This document shows, piece by piece, positions 33,220 through 43,806 of a DNA stretch of 64,000 nt. A program made the translations under genes and the position numbers. Position 1 is the first letter of the stretch, and each line of letters begins with the position of its first letter. The notes beneath the pieces are model-generated. The model was given only the letters and a program-made list of their open reading frames with translations, did no database searches and was not told where the DNA came from. The DNA comes from Anopheles merus (taxonomy: Eukaryota > Arthropoda > Insecta > Diptera > Culicidae). The stretch spans positions 3,199,773-3,263,772 of the forward strand of contig NC_054083.1 in the NCBI RefSeq assembly GCF_017562075.2, given 5' to 3'.

Positions 33220-33720
33220 ATTTCGAGCAGATGATCCACTCCCAACCCTCGCCATGTTTGACGGGCCATCTACGTTTAACGGGAGGATTAAAATTTATAC
33301 TGTCAGATATTATAACTGGTCGTGCCTCTACTGGAAGTTATTTATGTTTGGATTAAAAGTCTGTACGGATAATTGTCGTTTAATAAGCATTAATACAAGA
33401 AGTCATAAACGGAAATTTTACTTTAAAGCTCAACTAACTGCTTGCGTAAGTGTCAGAAGTTTTTAATAATAATTCCTTTCGTTAAAACTCCACCTCTCTT
33501 TGAGAAGGTCAAATAAGTTATCCATTGGATGCGTTATCTCTTCATACCCTATTTTGGTACATATTGTTTTACAAATTTTTTATATGTCGAAAAGAACAAT
33601 GAAATCTCTGTAAGGTGAATCTTCAAGGGACCGTCAGCTTTGAGAGATATTCATGTTGAGATGTCATGAAGAAACCACGGGATGGCATTCTTTGACCAAT
33701 ATTTTTATGATTTACCATCT
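33220..33720. other. spacer without recognisable feature
   Basis: No ORF with similarity and no repeat recognised. Confidence 0.4.
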
Positions 33721-34220
33721 TTTCCAATTCCAACCAAAGTGGGTAGAAAGGAGGTGTCGTCATACACAACATTTGGCTATCAAGGCTTAAGAAAAAAGCA
33801 CAAAACCAGGATCGACGGCAGTTGTCAAATGCGACGAATGTTGCTGGTATACGGGTATGACCAAGGTGGAATGTATAATGAGGTGTAGTTATAGCGCTTT
33901 TGGCGATCCCCCCCCTGGGCTCCGATTTTGACAGATGGTTTTCCGCTTGTATATGTATTGATAGATTGTTTACGTTTTGCATGGTCAATATTTGGTGGAG
34001 ATCAATTTGGGTGAATATTTTAGTATATATTATACTAAAGATTATAATATTTTACTCAACCCGTGATTTAAAATGGAAATTTTCCTTCGAGAACTTGAAG
34101 CGTTCGCCAAACGCGGAAAACTAACTGTCAGTTTTCTTCGTCGATTTTTCTTCCATCTAGCTGTCAAAACGGGCTTATAACTTGACCTGATATCTTAACG
34201 GTCCTTGAGTATGATAAATG
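33721..34220. mobile_element. MITE-like element, copy B (inverted relative to 23243-24036)
   Basis: 33850-34210 matches 24035-23700 in reverse complement, including the C/G run in GATCCCCCCCCTGGGC. 33725-33850 matches 23560-23430, also in reverse. Confidence 0.7.
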
Positions 34221-34425
34221 AATTGTTTTCCTTCAACCTTTAAGTTGGCAACCGGATACCCAGGTATTTTTTTCAGCTTCGAACTGCAATAACTTTTGAT
34301 TCATTGCTTTTATTGACCTGAAATTTTCCGTAGCCTCCCAACTTTTAATTTATGATGTTTTGGTGCTTAAGTTGTAATTTTAAACAGCCGGTAAGTATTT
34401 TATTTTGAATTTTTTTAACTTTACC

Positions 34426-34729
34426 ACGTAAGTTGGCAACCAGCATACCCGGGTATTCCATACATTTTGTATGGAGAATGACGTTTCTCTTCTTCCTCTT
34501 TTCGTATTGTGCTTATTTTCGAGTCAAATTCAAGCGATTTCAATTTGACCGTTATTTTTATCAAAAAATGAAAAAAAATTAATAAATAAATGAAATAGAA
34601 GAGAATATATGGTCGGCATTACTTGCTTACAGCATTAAAATATAGAAAGCATTGTTTACCTATGAAAATCGTAAATTTTTTGCAGCAAAACGTGTGGAAT
34701 ACCCTGGTATGCCGGTTGCCAACTTACGT
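34426..34729. mobile_element. MITE with TAAGTTGGCAACC ends, about 300 bp
   Basis: Left CACGTAAGTTGGCAACCAGC and right GGTTGCCAACTTACGTG are inverted for about 32 bp with few mismatches. A third partial end lies at 34241 (TAAGTTGGCAACCGGATACC). Confidence 0.8.
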
Positions 34730-34779
34730 GTGTAAATCTGGTAGCCAACTCTACGGTTAACAAATATTTGTATTGCACT

Positions 34780-34945
34780 AAAAACTTTTAATTTGCATCC
34801 ACACTTTATAAATCGGTATTTTCCACGTTACATTGCGGCTGGTCCCTGTAAACAAATATCGACGGCTGTTGTCTAACTGAATCTCGAAATGGCAACATGC
34901 CAAACGCTAAGAAGACACCTCTATATTCCATCTTGATTCCAACCA
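34780..34945. repeat. fragment of the 23243-type MITE
   Basis: ACACTTTATAAATCGGTATT and CTGAATCTCGAAATGGCAAC. Matches 37490-37590 directly and 23420-23270 inverted. Confidence 0.65.
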
Positions 34946-34958
34946 CCAATCACCTGAC

Positions 34959-35098
34959 ACGGACGTCACACGAAGCGTAAACTCAAAAAGTTTACGCTTG
35001 ATTTGTATGGGAGAGCGTAAACTTCCTGTCAAAAGATTATAGGGTTGTATGGCTGAAATTTAGTTTACGCCAAAGTTTACGCTTCGCGTGACGTCCGT
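34959..35098. mobile_element. small MITE, 140 bp
   Basis: Ends ACGGACGTCACACGAAGCG and CGCTTCGCGTGACGTCCGT are inverted over 24 bp with one mismatch, then GTTTACGC words recur inside. Confidence 0.8.
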
Positions 35099-35169
35099 AT
35101 AAGCCATCAAGAAAAAGGTATAAAACCATAATTGACGGCAATTGTCAAATACGACGAGTGTTGCTGATT

Positions 35170-35834
35170 CAGGCGTTCCCGGAGATACCTAGTACAGTAA
35201 GTGACCGCTAACTGAGAGGTAAACAAGCTCCAGTTAACGAGCAATGTTCGCTAACTGAAGTGACGTTACTATGGATTGATTGTTTTGATTGGCGTTGACT
35301 GGAAAAAGCATACCAAACTTTTTTTTCATTTATGTTGATATAAATTATAATAATTCGTGTAATAACATAAATTAAAAGCAAACGTAGGTAAAAGACCCTA
35401 AATTTGTTTGAAAAATGCACATTTGCGACAAATTTTTCTTTATGAGATTCCGGATGTTTCATGTTTTGACGTTTAAGTGTTCGTTAACTGAGAATCACTC
35501 CAGTTAGCGAACCTCCAGTTAAAAAGCACTCCAGTTAAAACACATCCAGTTAGCGGTCACCTACTGTAATATCCACTGAAAATATCAATAATCTTAGTGT
35601 AATTTTGCTGGTAGGGGGTGGTTTTAGGCACCATATTAATTATTTGATGTGATTCTGACTGTAATTAACAATCATACACCATTTCAAATGGTTTTTAATA
35701 TTCGATCAATAGAGAAATTATTTGGCATTTGACAATGGATGTGTCAAATCAGTACAATTCGTTAATCAGTACAATTCGTTTAGAACTCAAGATTTAGAAA
35801 ACCGCGTTTCTCCGAATCCGCGTATAAAAGGTAC
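35170..35834. mobile_element. MITE of the 6258 family, split by another MITE
   Basis: Left end CAGGCGTTCCCGGAGATACC at 35170. The body resumes at 35569 and follows 6360-6600 (GAAATTATTTGGCATTTGAC, CCGAATCCGCGTATAAAAGG). The right terminus is missing. Confidence 0.75.
35195..35566. mobile_element. nested MITE, 372 bp, TA target site
   Basis: Ends CAGTAAGTGACCGCTAACTG and CAGTTAGCGGTCACCTACTG are inverted with one mismatch. TA at 35193-35194 and 35567-35568. CCAGTTA-type words recur about six times next to both ends. Confidence 0.9.
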
Positions 35835-35898
35835 AGTATCGGACATAATGATAGGACCCTGGTTTTTTTAATGCAGCATGCTCCCGTTGGGACAGGTT

Positions 35899-37195
35899 TA
35901 GTGTTGGCCGTTCCGGTCCGAACCTAGTAAAAAAGTTCCGTTCTTTATGTAGGCCGTTCCGTTCCGATCCTTTATACAAAATCGTTCCGTTCCGTTCATT
36001 CCGTTCTTTCCGTTCTTTCCGTTCATTCCGTTCCGTTCCGTTCATTCCGTTCATTCCGTTCCGTTCCGTTCATTTCGTTCATTCCGTTCATTCCGTTCAT
36101 TCCGTTCTTTCCGTTCATTCCGTTCCGTTCAATTCGTTCTTTCCGTTCATTCCGTTCCGGTCTTTGCCGCTTCAATATTGTCATCAAGGTGCTATCGTTC
36201 GTGCGTTCCGTTCTTTAAAAAAACCGGCTTTGTCCGGCTGTTGCTTGCTGCATGCAAGATAACTGTTCACTCTTTCTCGCACACAGTATGTGTTGCCTGT
36301 GCACTCTCCCATTCTCACAGGAATATTCATCACACTTCGTCGCGTATCGTTTATAAAAACCGTGATAAGCGAGACCAAAAATGTTATTTGGTGTTATGGT
36401 GCAATTTGTAACATCTATTATACTTTTTGTTATAATTTAGCTTATCCTAACCAGACAAATAATTATTATAAAATTTAAATCTGTACTCATATGGCAGAAC
36501 GGGTTGGAAGAGATGTATTATAATATGCGATTATGAACAACGAAAAATAAAATGTAATTATTTTTTATGCCACGATATCCGCTTGATCTTGGCACTCGGC
36601 ATGATTCCAATATTTAGTCATTCGATTCGAAGCATTCTGTTCCATTCGTCAACCGTTTGAGTGCCGTGATGTTGTAAACGATTTATGTGAAAAAAAAAAC
36701 TAATTGTTCTAGGTAGTAAGTGAAATTCAAATAATTAGTCAATCTTGTGATACAATCGTTAACTCCTACCACTCAATAACATCGGCATGGGTAAAAGCCT
36801 CGAATGGATCGTGCCCCCATACGCTGGGATGATTATCCTGCTATGGGCATTTAAGTTACTGATAGCCAAGCCTATTAGTGGTACAGGAAGGCTTTGACCG
36901 AAAATGGTCGTCGCATCTAAAAAGTTTAAAAATGCTAGATAATAAATGCTTTATATTGGCACAGCTGGTACAGCTTACTGGACATCAGGTTGAACCCATC
37001 TGGATTTGGTGATTTCAGCATGATGATTTAAGAAACGCCTTTTCATATCCTGTCTCAAGTAACACCCCCCCCGGATCACAGTTTGGCTTCTAAGCCCTGG
37101 GTCGGTTCATTTGCACCCCAGGTTCACGTTCCGTTCTTTTTGAAAAATGAACTAGTTCCGTTCCGTTCCTTTTTTTAACGAAATTCCCAACACTA
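35899..37195. mobile_element. non-autonomous hAT-type element, copy C, 1,297 bp
   Basis: Ends TAGTGTTGG and CCAACACTA. Perfect 8-bp duplication GACAGGTT at 35891-35898 and 37196-37203. Contains a CCGTTC array (35930-36170), a unique middle, a degenerate tRNA-type SINE segment (36730-36915) and a C run. No transposase. Confidence 0.93.
35930..36170. repeat. CCGTTCnTT-type tandem array
   Basis: Five- and nine-base units (CCGTT, CCGTTCATT, CCGTTCTTT) repeated over about 230 bp. Reads as Asn/Glu/Arg/Lys low-complexity peptide on minus, which is not a gene. The equivalent array in copy D is at 42560-42780. Confidence 0.9.
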
Positions 37196-37199
37196 GACA

Positions 37200-37320
37200 G
37201 GTTTATGTGTGGTTTGTATGTGTTTGTGTTTGTGTGTGTGTGTGCATGTGTGTGTGTGTTTGTGCATGTGTGTGTATGTATGTTTGAATGTGTATTGGTG
37301 TGTGTGTTTGTTTCACAAGT
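37200..37320. repeat. TG/TTTG microsatellite
   Basis: Runs of GTGTGTG with interspersed TTTG and CATG. Confidence 0.8.
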
Positions 37321-37479
37321 ATGTCGTTTCGGATAGATTTGTTAGTAGTTTTTTTGTGTTTTGGGTTAGGTTTTCGATGTAATAAGCAGGACCACCGCCC
37401 TCGCGATCAGTGTTTTTTCGATATATTAACAATATCACGGTCTTCTTTCGCCGTGGTCCGGTTTAGCATTAAAACATAC

Positions 37480-37590
37480 ATATTCCAACCACACTTTATA
37501 AATCGGTATTTTTCTCGTCACATTGATGCTGATGCCTGTACACACATATCGACAGCTGTAGTCAAACTAAATCTCAAAATGTAGTAATCG
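37480..37590. repeat. fragment of the 23243-type MITE
   Basis: CACACTTTATAAATCGGTAT and CAAACTAAATCTCAAAATG match 34790-34910. Confidence 0.65.
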
Positions 37591-37804
37591 GTAACGTGCA
37601 TTTCTTATGCTACTTCCTGAAAGGCTGCTTGTGTATGCTGTATATCTACTGCTTCGACTTACGGACACTTACGACAGTTTTGGCAGGGGATTTTTTTTAA
37701 ATAAGTTACAGCTCTGTATAATTCATTTTACCGAAACAAAACTTTGTAATGGATTCGAAGATAGCTACGATCGCCATGCAGCATGTTTGATTCATTTGGA
37801 TACA

Positions 37805-38546
37805 GTCGCCATGTAATGTGATGATCGTACAACTGTACATCGAGTATCGTCGCGGTAGGTCAGTGTTTCGCTGACATGTATCGAGCTAGAAGAAAACTTT
37901 GTTCGAGCGGACTTTTCGACACTAAATCGTCCAGACGATCTTAGAAACCCTGAAGAGGTATCCTTACTGGAAACGTTGAAGCCAAGGGACATAACTAATC
38001 CCTTTAAATGAGCAGTCGATAGATATTGGATAGGGATAGTCCTATCCTAACAGTCCGAATGAATCTGACTTGCCATGGTCGGAGTTGGTTTTATTTATAC
38101 TTAAAATAAGTTATGGCTTTCGTGCATTTGATATTGCTGCTGGCCGATGTGTTGCTCCGTCGCAGCACCCAACGCCGGTGCTTTACACCGAGTAGGGTAT
38201 ATTTTTTCACTGGACCGGAGAGTGTCCCCAACTATTAAGAAACGAGCGATTATGAGGTTTGAGTTTGAATGCGCTTCCTTTATTTAGGTTCTGATCTCTT
38301 ATATACAGTTCAGTTGCTGACCGTCAGGTCAGGCTACTGTAACTATGACTATTTTGATAACAATTTTTCATTTATACTTAATGCGACGTGTACATATGGT
38401 TTATGAATTGCGTAAGGTAACTTCCTCGTTTGAACAGTGAGAACGGTTGAACCTGGTTATATTTGTTGCGTTTCTGAAGCGAGCGCTATTGTTTGAGGCG
38501 TGTTTTGCTTCTTATGTCTTTACTTGAAATGTTTTTTTTTCGCTAC
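37805..38546 (+). repeat. LTR copy, family of 54865-55711, diverged
   Basis: Shares CGCCATGTA, GTCGCGGTAGGTCAGT, AAGAGGTATCCTTACTGGAAACG-like and GACTTGCCATGGTCGGA with the LTR at 54865. Similarity fades after about 38105. The end GCTACA at 38541-38546 agrees with the other LTR's end. Left ~28 bases missing. Confidence 0.65.
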
Positions 38547-38579
38547 ATCCGCACATACGCTTTTACTTCACGATGAGCT

Positions 38580-39985
38580 CGTACGCAACATCCTGGTCCC
38601 CGTAACTTTTCGTGAGAGGTTACGCTTCTGATGGTGCCTTGAACGGCGGAGGACGTTGACGTCTTCTATTACATATTTTAATTGCAAAAATCGTTAGTAT
38701 AGTTAAGGGTATGAGCGCGAGAATTCTATTCTCGAGAGTAGTATGAGCGCGAGAGGGTATGAGCGCAAGAGTTCTATAGGATTGTTTTATGTATTGTTGG
38801 GGAGTACTTTTAATGCTTTACTACCTTTTCTAGTTTCTCTATGAACTTTAAACCTAGTGTGATTACTCTTTTTGAATCGTATCCAACTAGAGCACCCGTC
38901 GAATGAAAACGTTTTCCAATCCTTAATTTGCACCACTTTTTTAGCATGTGTACCAATCGGTTTTCTATATTTGTAGCTAATTGTTCTGATTTGGAGGCTG
39001 CTAATGTTATTTGTTTCAAGAAATCTGGACCCTCTAGCCGTATCGAGTGTCCCAGTTAAGGTTTCATAGCTTCATCTGCTGGATTGTCTTTTGAAGCATC
39101 CCAGTAGCATTGAATTCTTGATGTTCGATTCCACATTCCACATGCCATAAATTGTTTGTATTAGCGAGCTTCTGAATTGATCAATCCTAGACTATCTTTG
39201 AATACGCCCAATAGAATTCTTCATCTATATTCAGTCTAAACTCCCTTTCAATGGTGTCGGCAAGTCTTACACCAAGTATTGCCCCTTGAAGTTCTAACTT
39301 TGGTATTGGAAATGGTTTTGTGGGAGTCACTCTTGATTTGGCTGCCAAAATTTACTGTACCACTGTGTGTACTGTTGACATTTACTGTATCACTGTGTCA
39401 TTACTGTACTGTTTTTAGATATACCACTGCTGCAGATGCCTTTTCTGTAGCATCTAAAAATGTATGCAGCTCTCTGCGACAGTTTCCTTTAATGTTCGAA
39501 TAGGATCTGACGATCCTAATATCTTAAACAGTTTTTATAGCGCTGAGCCATTCCTGCCATTTTCTTTGGAGATTAATTGGCAACATATCATCTCAGTCAA
39601 CCTTCTCTTTCCATGGTTCTAGCATGAGGACCTTTGATTCTGTAGTAAGATTGATGAACAAGCCCAATGAGTCGTAGATTCTCGTTATATTTGAAAGTAT
39701 ATTTCTTTTGGTCAATTTGGTATTCTCTAGTAGTAGAATTTTTTAGTGTATATCTGAAAGTATCATTCCTTGTGTCCCAGTGCATGCCAAAAATGTTCTC
39801 GTAAGTATCAAGGATGATACGTTCGATACAAAGCGTCTCTGTATTCGCTCTCCTGTTCTCAGGACGAGAGCTTATCAATTCATGAAAATATGACACAAAG
39901 TTTCGTATAAAAAAATTAGTCATATCATGAATTGTCATGATTTCGTTTACTGTTTTAGCAGCATAATCAATAATCATTGGAAACT
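38580..39985 (-). pseudogene. BEL/Pao pol remnant (RT to RNase H), heavily decayed
   Basis: 39977-39597 (minus) reads ERIILDTYENIFGMHWDTRN and IDQKKYTFKYNENLRLIG. These correspond to the RT connection (ILG-W-T-D-F) and the KR-L-IYD-LG segment of BEL/Pao pol. 39019-38810 is a further minus ORF without clear assignment. Stops and frameshifts throughout. Confidence 0.6.
38708..38775. repeat. three copies of GTATGAGCGCGAGA
   Basis: Short imperfect repeats at 38708, 38741 and 38757. No function assigned. Confidence 0.6.
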
Positions 39986-39989
39986 ATCC

Positions 39990-40700
39990 AGATAATCATC
40001 TATATAATGATTATCGCAAGGTGGCCGCTCAACCAGGAAAACCGGGTAAACCGGGAATTAGCCGGGAATTTTATTTTTCCGGGAAAAGCCGGGAAAACCC
40101 GAGAAATTTTCCAAAAAAACTGGAAATGGGAATGGAATGTATGAAAATGAATTCAAGAGCGTGTGTTTCTATGCATGAGTAAATAGATAAAAGCCTGTTC
40201 AAAAAGCGTGTCGTAGAACCCCCTTCTTATCACATAAAGTACACTTTCCGTAAAACATAATCAAGAAAGTATCCCAAAATTAAGAAAACCTCTGAAATCT
40301 CCTGTATCTATACGTGAGGCGCATAATCAGCGTCGTGCGAGTAACAGCATAATGCATGGCTGCTGTTTTACTGGAAATCCGTTCTTCGCAGATTTTTATG
40401 TTTTCTCGAGTGACTGGTTGGTACATGACTTCTGGTACCCTTTTTTAAGGTTGTATGATGACATCTGATTCCTTTGGCTTTCCGTAGTCTGGTATTACAT
40501 GAGATTGGGTAAATGGCCCCGCGCCCACATGACCATTTTGTTTAGCGTCGGGTTGCCTCCCCGACGTTCAGGCACCTAGTTTCCCGGGATATCCACCCCC
40601 CTCCTGGTTCGCCATATGCCACCATCCGCCCAAGGGGTTGGGTCAAGCCCGTGTTCCCAAGTTTGAATATTTGGTGGCACACGTTTCTCAGCCTTTGGTA
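39990..40700. other. spacer with minor repeats
   Basis: A CCGGGAAAA-rich stretch at 40040-40120. A GC-richer block at 40500-40650 with GGGTTGGGTCAAGCCCG. No gene recognised. Confidence 0.4.
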
Positions 40701-40838
40701 GTTTTATTAATTGTTTAGATAATAATATCTTAAGAACTTTGAGGACGCTTTATCCCTTTTTTGTTGAAGTATAGCTAAATTTGAACCGAACCATTTGTTT
40801 GAGTTGTATGTTATTATTTCTTTCTTAACTAATAAACT

Positions 40839-41042
40839 TCTTCTTCTTCTTATTTGGCTCAACAACCGATGCCGGTCAAGGCCTGCCAACACACTTGTGG
40901 GGTTGGCTTTAAGTGACTTATTGATTTCCCCCCATAGCAGGATAGTCAGTCCTACATATGGCGACACGGTCTATTTGGGGCTTGAACCCATGACGTGCAT
41001 GTTGTTAAGTCGTACGAGTTGACGACTGTACCATGAGACCGG
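40839..41042 (-). mobile_element. tRNA-derived SINE, about 204 bp, perfect target duplication
   Basis: On minus it begins GCCGGTCTCATGGTACAGTC (A-box region). A B-box GGGTTCAAGCCCC lies about 50 bases on, and it ends in an AAGAAG tail. A 15-bp duplication, CTTAACTAATAAACT, flanks it (40824-40838 and 41043-41057). Resembles mosquito SINE200. Confidence 0.92.
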
Positions 41043-41504
41043 CTTAACTAATAAACTATCCATTGGATTTTTCATTCCTGAAATTGGATTTTTTCATTCC
41101 TGATAAAACAGACGGACCAAGAGACCAGTTTCCTTAATACGAATCATTGACCACCACTTGTACATTAATAGGGTCTTTTATATAAACTGCCACTCTTCGT
41201 CTGTATGCCGAGAGTGAGATAAACCAAAACGAACATCATATTCTGGTATACCTATTGATCATAAGCCTCTTCATCCACAATATGAGTTTCAGTGACGAAT
41301 ACAAGCATCGGACGAATTTCTTCTACAATGTGTCTCAATTTTAAATAATTAGTTGACAGCCCCGCTACATTAACATATCTCATTTTAATTTGGCCTGTAG
41401 ATGGCTTTAGTTGCAACTGGAACATTTCTTTTTTCTGATCCAGTAGTTATAGAAATGTTGGACATTCACTATTCATAGCGGAATGAGAAACAGTGAGTTT
41501 CATG

Positions 41505-42818
41505 TAGTGTTGGGAATTTCGTTAAAAAAAAGGAACGGAACGGAACTAGTTCATTTTTCCAAAAGAACGGAACGTGAACCTGGGGTGCAAATGAACCGAC
41601 CCAGAGCTTAGAAGCCAAACTGTCATTCGGGAGGGGGGGGGGGGGGGGGTGTTACTTGAGACAGGATATGAAAAGGCGTTTCTTAAATCATCATGCTGAA
41701 ATCACCAAATCCAGATGGGTTCAACCTATGTCCAGTAAGCTGTACCAGCTGTGCTAAAATAAAGCATGCATTTATTATCTAGCATTTTTTTAAATTTTTA
41801 GATGCGACGACCATTTTCGGTCAAAACCTTCCTGTACCACTAATAGGCTTGGCTATCAGTAACTTAAATGCCCATAGCAGGATAATTATCCCAGCGTATG
41901 GGGGGACGATCCATTCGAGGCTTTTACCCATGCCGATGTTATTGAGTGGTAGGAGTTGACGATTGTATCACAAGATTGACTAATTATTTGAATTTCACTT
42001 ACTACCTAGAACAATTAGTTTTTTTTTCACATAAATCGTTTACAACATCACGGCACTCAAACGGTTGTCGAATGGAACAGAATGCTTCGAATCGAATGGC
42101 TAAATATTGGAATCATGCCGAGTGCCAAGATCAAGCGGATATCGTGGCATAAAAAATAAATACATTTTATTTTTCGTTGTTCATAATCGCATATTATAAT
42201 ACATCTCTTCCAACCCGTTCTGCCATATGAGTACAGATTTAAATTTTATAATAATTATTTGTCTGGTTAGGATAAGCTAAATTATAACAAAAAGTATAAT
42301 AGATGTTGCAAATTGCACCATAACACCCAATAACATTTTTGGTTTCGCTTATCACGATTTTTATAAACGATACGCGACGAAGTGCGATGAATATTCCTGT
42401 GAGCATGGGAGAGTGCACAGGCAACACATACTGTGTGCGAGAAAGAGTGAACAGTTATCTTGCATGCAGCAAGCAACAGCCGGACAAAGCCGGTTTTTTT
42501 AAAGAACGGAACGCACGAACGATAGCACCTTGATGACTATATTAAAGCGGCAAAGATCAGAACGGAATGAACGGAAAGAACGAATTGAACGGAACGGAAT
42601 GAACGGAAAGAACGGAAAGAACGGAATGAACGGAAAGAACGAAATGAACGGAACGGAACGGAATGAACGGAATGAACGGAACGGAACGGAATGAACGGTA
42701 GGAACGGAAAGAACGGAATGAACGGAACGGAACGATTTTGTATAAAGGATCGGAACGGAACGGCCTACATAAAGAACGGAACTTTTTTACTAGGTTCGGA
42801 TCGGAACGGCCAACACTA
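41505..42818. mobile_element. non-autonomous hAT-type element, copy D, 1,314 bp, inverted to copy C
   Basis: Same TAGTGTTGG...CCAACACTA ends. Perfect 8-bp duplication GTTTCATG at 41497-41504 and 42819-42826. Same internal order as copy C in reverse complement, with a G run of about 17 at 41634. Confidence 0.93.
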
Positions 42819-42880
42819 GTTTCATGTTGTATTTTTCATTCACATTTAAACAGTTAATGCACTTCTCTATCATTGAAGTA

Positions 42881-43266
42881 CAGGTGTCCCCCGAGATACG
42901 ACTGGATTTGGGACCGAAAAAAAGTCCCAACGCAAGGCGTAAGTCGAAAAAGTCGCATGTCGAATATCTGTCAATGTAAAATTTATAACCGAAGTTGAAG
43001 AGTCGAAATCTATTATATCATGTTTTTTATTTGAAATAATGTTCGATAATGTATTAATTTTACACAAAAAGTCGTTTACACGATATAGATATTCAATATC
43101 AGGTAGTTGTGGAATCTTTGGAAATGTGTGTGTAACGGTTATCAGCTCAGAAATTCAAAAATATACATCAATTTCTTCTCGAAGACAACTTTTCAATGTC
43201 AAAATCAAAATCGTCGTATCTGCGAATCGTCGTAACTCGAGAGGGTCGTAACTCGGGGGACGCCTG
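42881..43266. mobile_element. MITE, 386 bp, TA target site
   Basis: Ends CAGGTGTCCCCCGAGATACG and, at the right, reverse of CAGGCGTCCCCCGAGTTACG. TA at 42879-42880 and 43267-43268. GTCGTAACTCG words recur near the right end. Confidence 0.88.
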
Positions 43267-43521
43267 TACACTGTTTTGTTGGATACTATTCACTACATTT
43301 TGAACATTTTTCATTTTGACAATTCGTACTTTAAGTCCTTTTCACATTTGAAACATCTCTTAACATGGAATGATTCCAGAAATTTACGCCAATCAAAACC
43401 AATAAAAACTCTCTCTCGCTCACTTTATCATTTGCCTTCCACACTCACCATCCATCTCTAGTAAAACATTAATTAATTAATTAATTTTTTTAGATTCTAT
43501 CAGGCCCGATAATTCTTCATC

Positions 43522-43734
43522 CTTATTCTTCTTCTTCTTCTTTTGGCTCAACAACCGTTATCGGTTAAGGCCTGCCTGTATTACTTGTGGGGTTGGCTTT
43601 CAGTGACTTTTGGGTTACCCCACATTGCATTATAGTCAGTCCTACGTAAGGCGGCACGGCCCATTTAGAGCTTGAACTCATGACGGGCATGTTGTTAAGT
43701 CGTAAAAGTTAGCGACTGTACTACGAGACCGACT
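43522..43734 (-). mobile_element. tRNA-derived SINE, second copy
   Basis: Same structure as 40839-41042 (minus), with GTAGTACAGTCGCTAAC in the A-box region, B-box GAGTTCAAGCTC, and an AAGAAG tail at 43522-43540. No clear target duplication. Confidence 0.88.
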
Positions 43735-43806
43735 AATATAACAAATACTTTGTTTTCAAATATTTTTCAGCTGTGACCATCACTCTTCAAATGTAGCAAG
43801 GTTGCA

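Larger units (their letters stand above)
40700..43450 (-). pseudogene. non-LTR retrotransposon remnant (ORF1 zinc fingers to endonuclease), hosting other elements
   Basis: Read on minus with later insertions skipped. The ORF1 C-terminal Cys-His region is at 43400-43270 and 42880-42820 (RCFKC, then KCINC), continuing at 41504-41400 (HSAMNSECPTF). The ORF2 endonuclease start is at 41390-41090 (NVAGLSTNYLKLRHIVEEIR, VFVTETHI, where TETH is the catalytic motif). The linker to RT is at 40825-40707 (WFGSNLAILQQKRDKASSKF). It contains the hAT copy at 41505, the MITE at 42881 and the SINE at 40839. Ti-clade cannot be fixed; I/Loa/R1-like by layout. Confidence 0.65.

Noticed and set aside
35794..36054. 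Minus ORF rich in Asn-Glu-Arg-Lys
   Set aside because: Translation of the CCGTTC array plus MITE end. Not a protein gene.
35930..36170. CRISPR-like regular repeats
   Set aside because: Units are 5-9 bases with no unique spacers, inside a eukaryotic hAT element. It is a minisatellite.
40839..41042. tRNA gene suggested by A- and B-box sequences
   Set aside because: No cloverleaf stem pairing was evident. It has a 15-bp target duplication and an AAGAAG tail, so it is a SINE. The same applies to 43522-43734.
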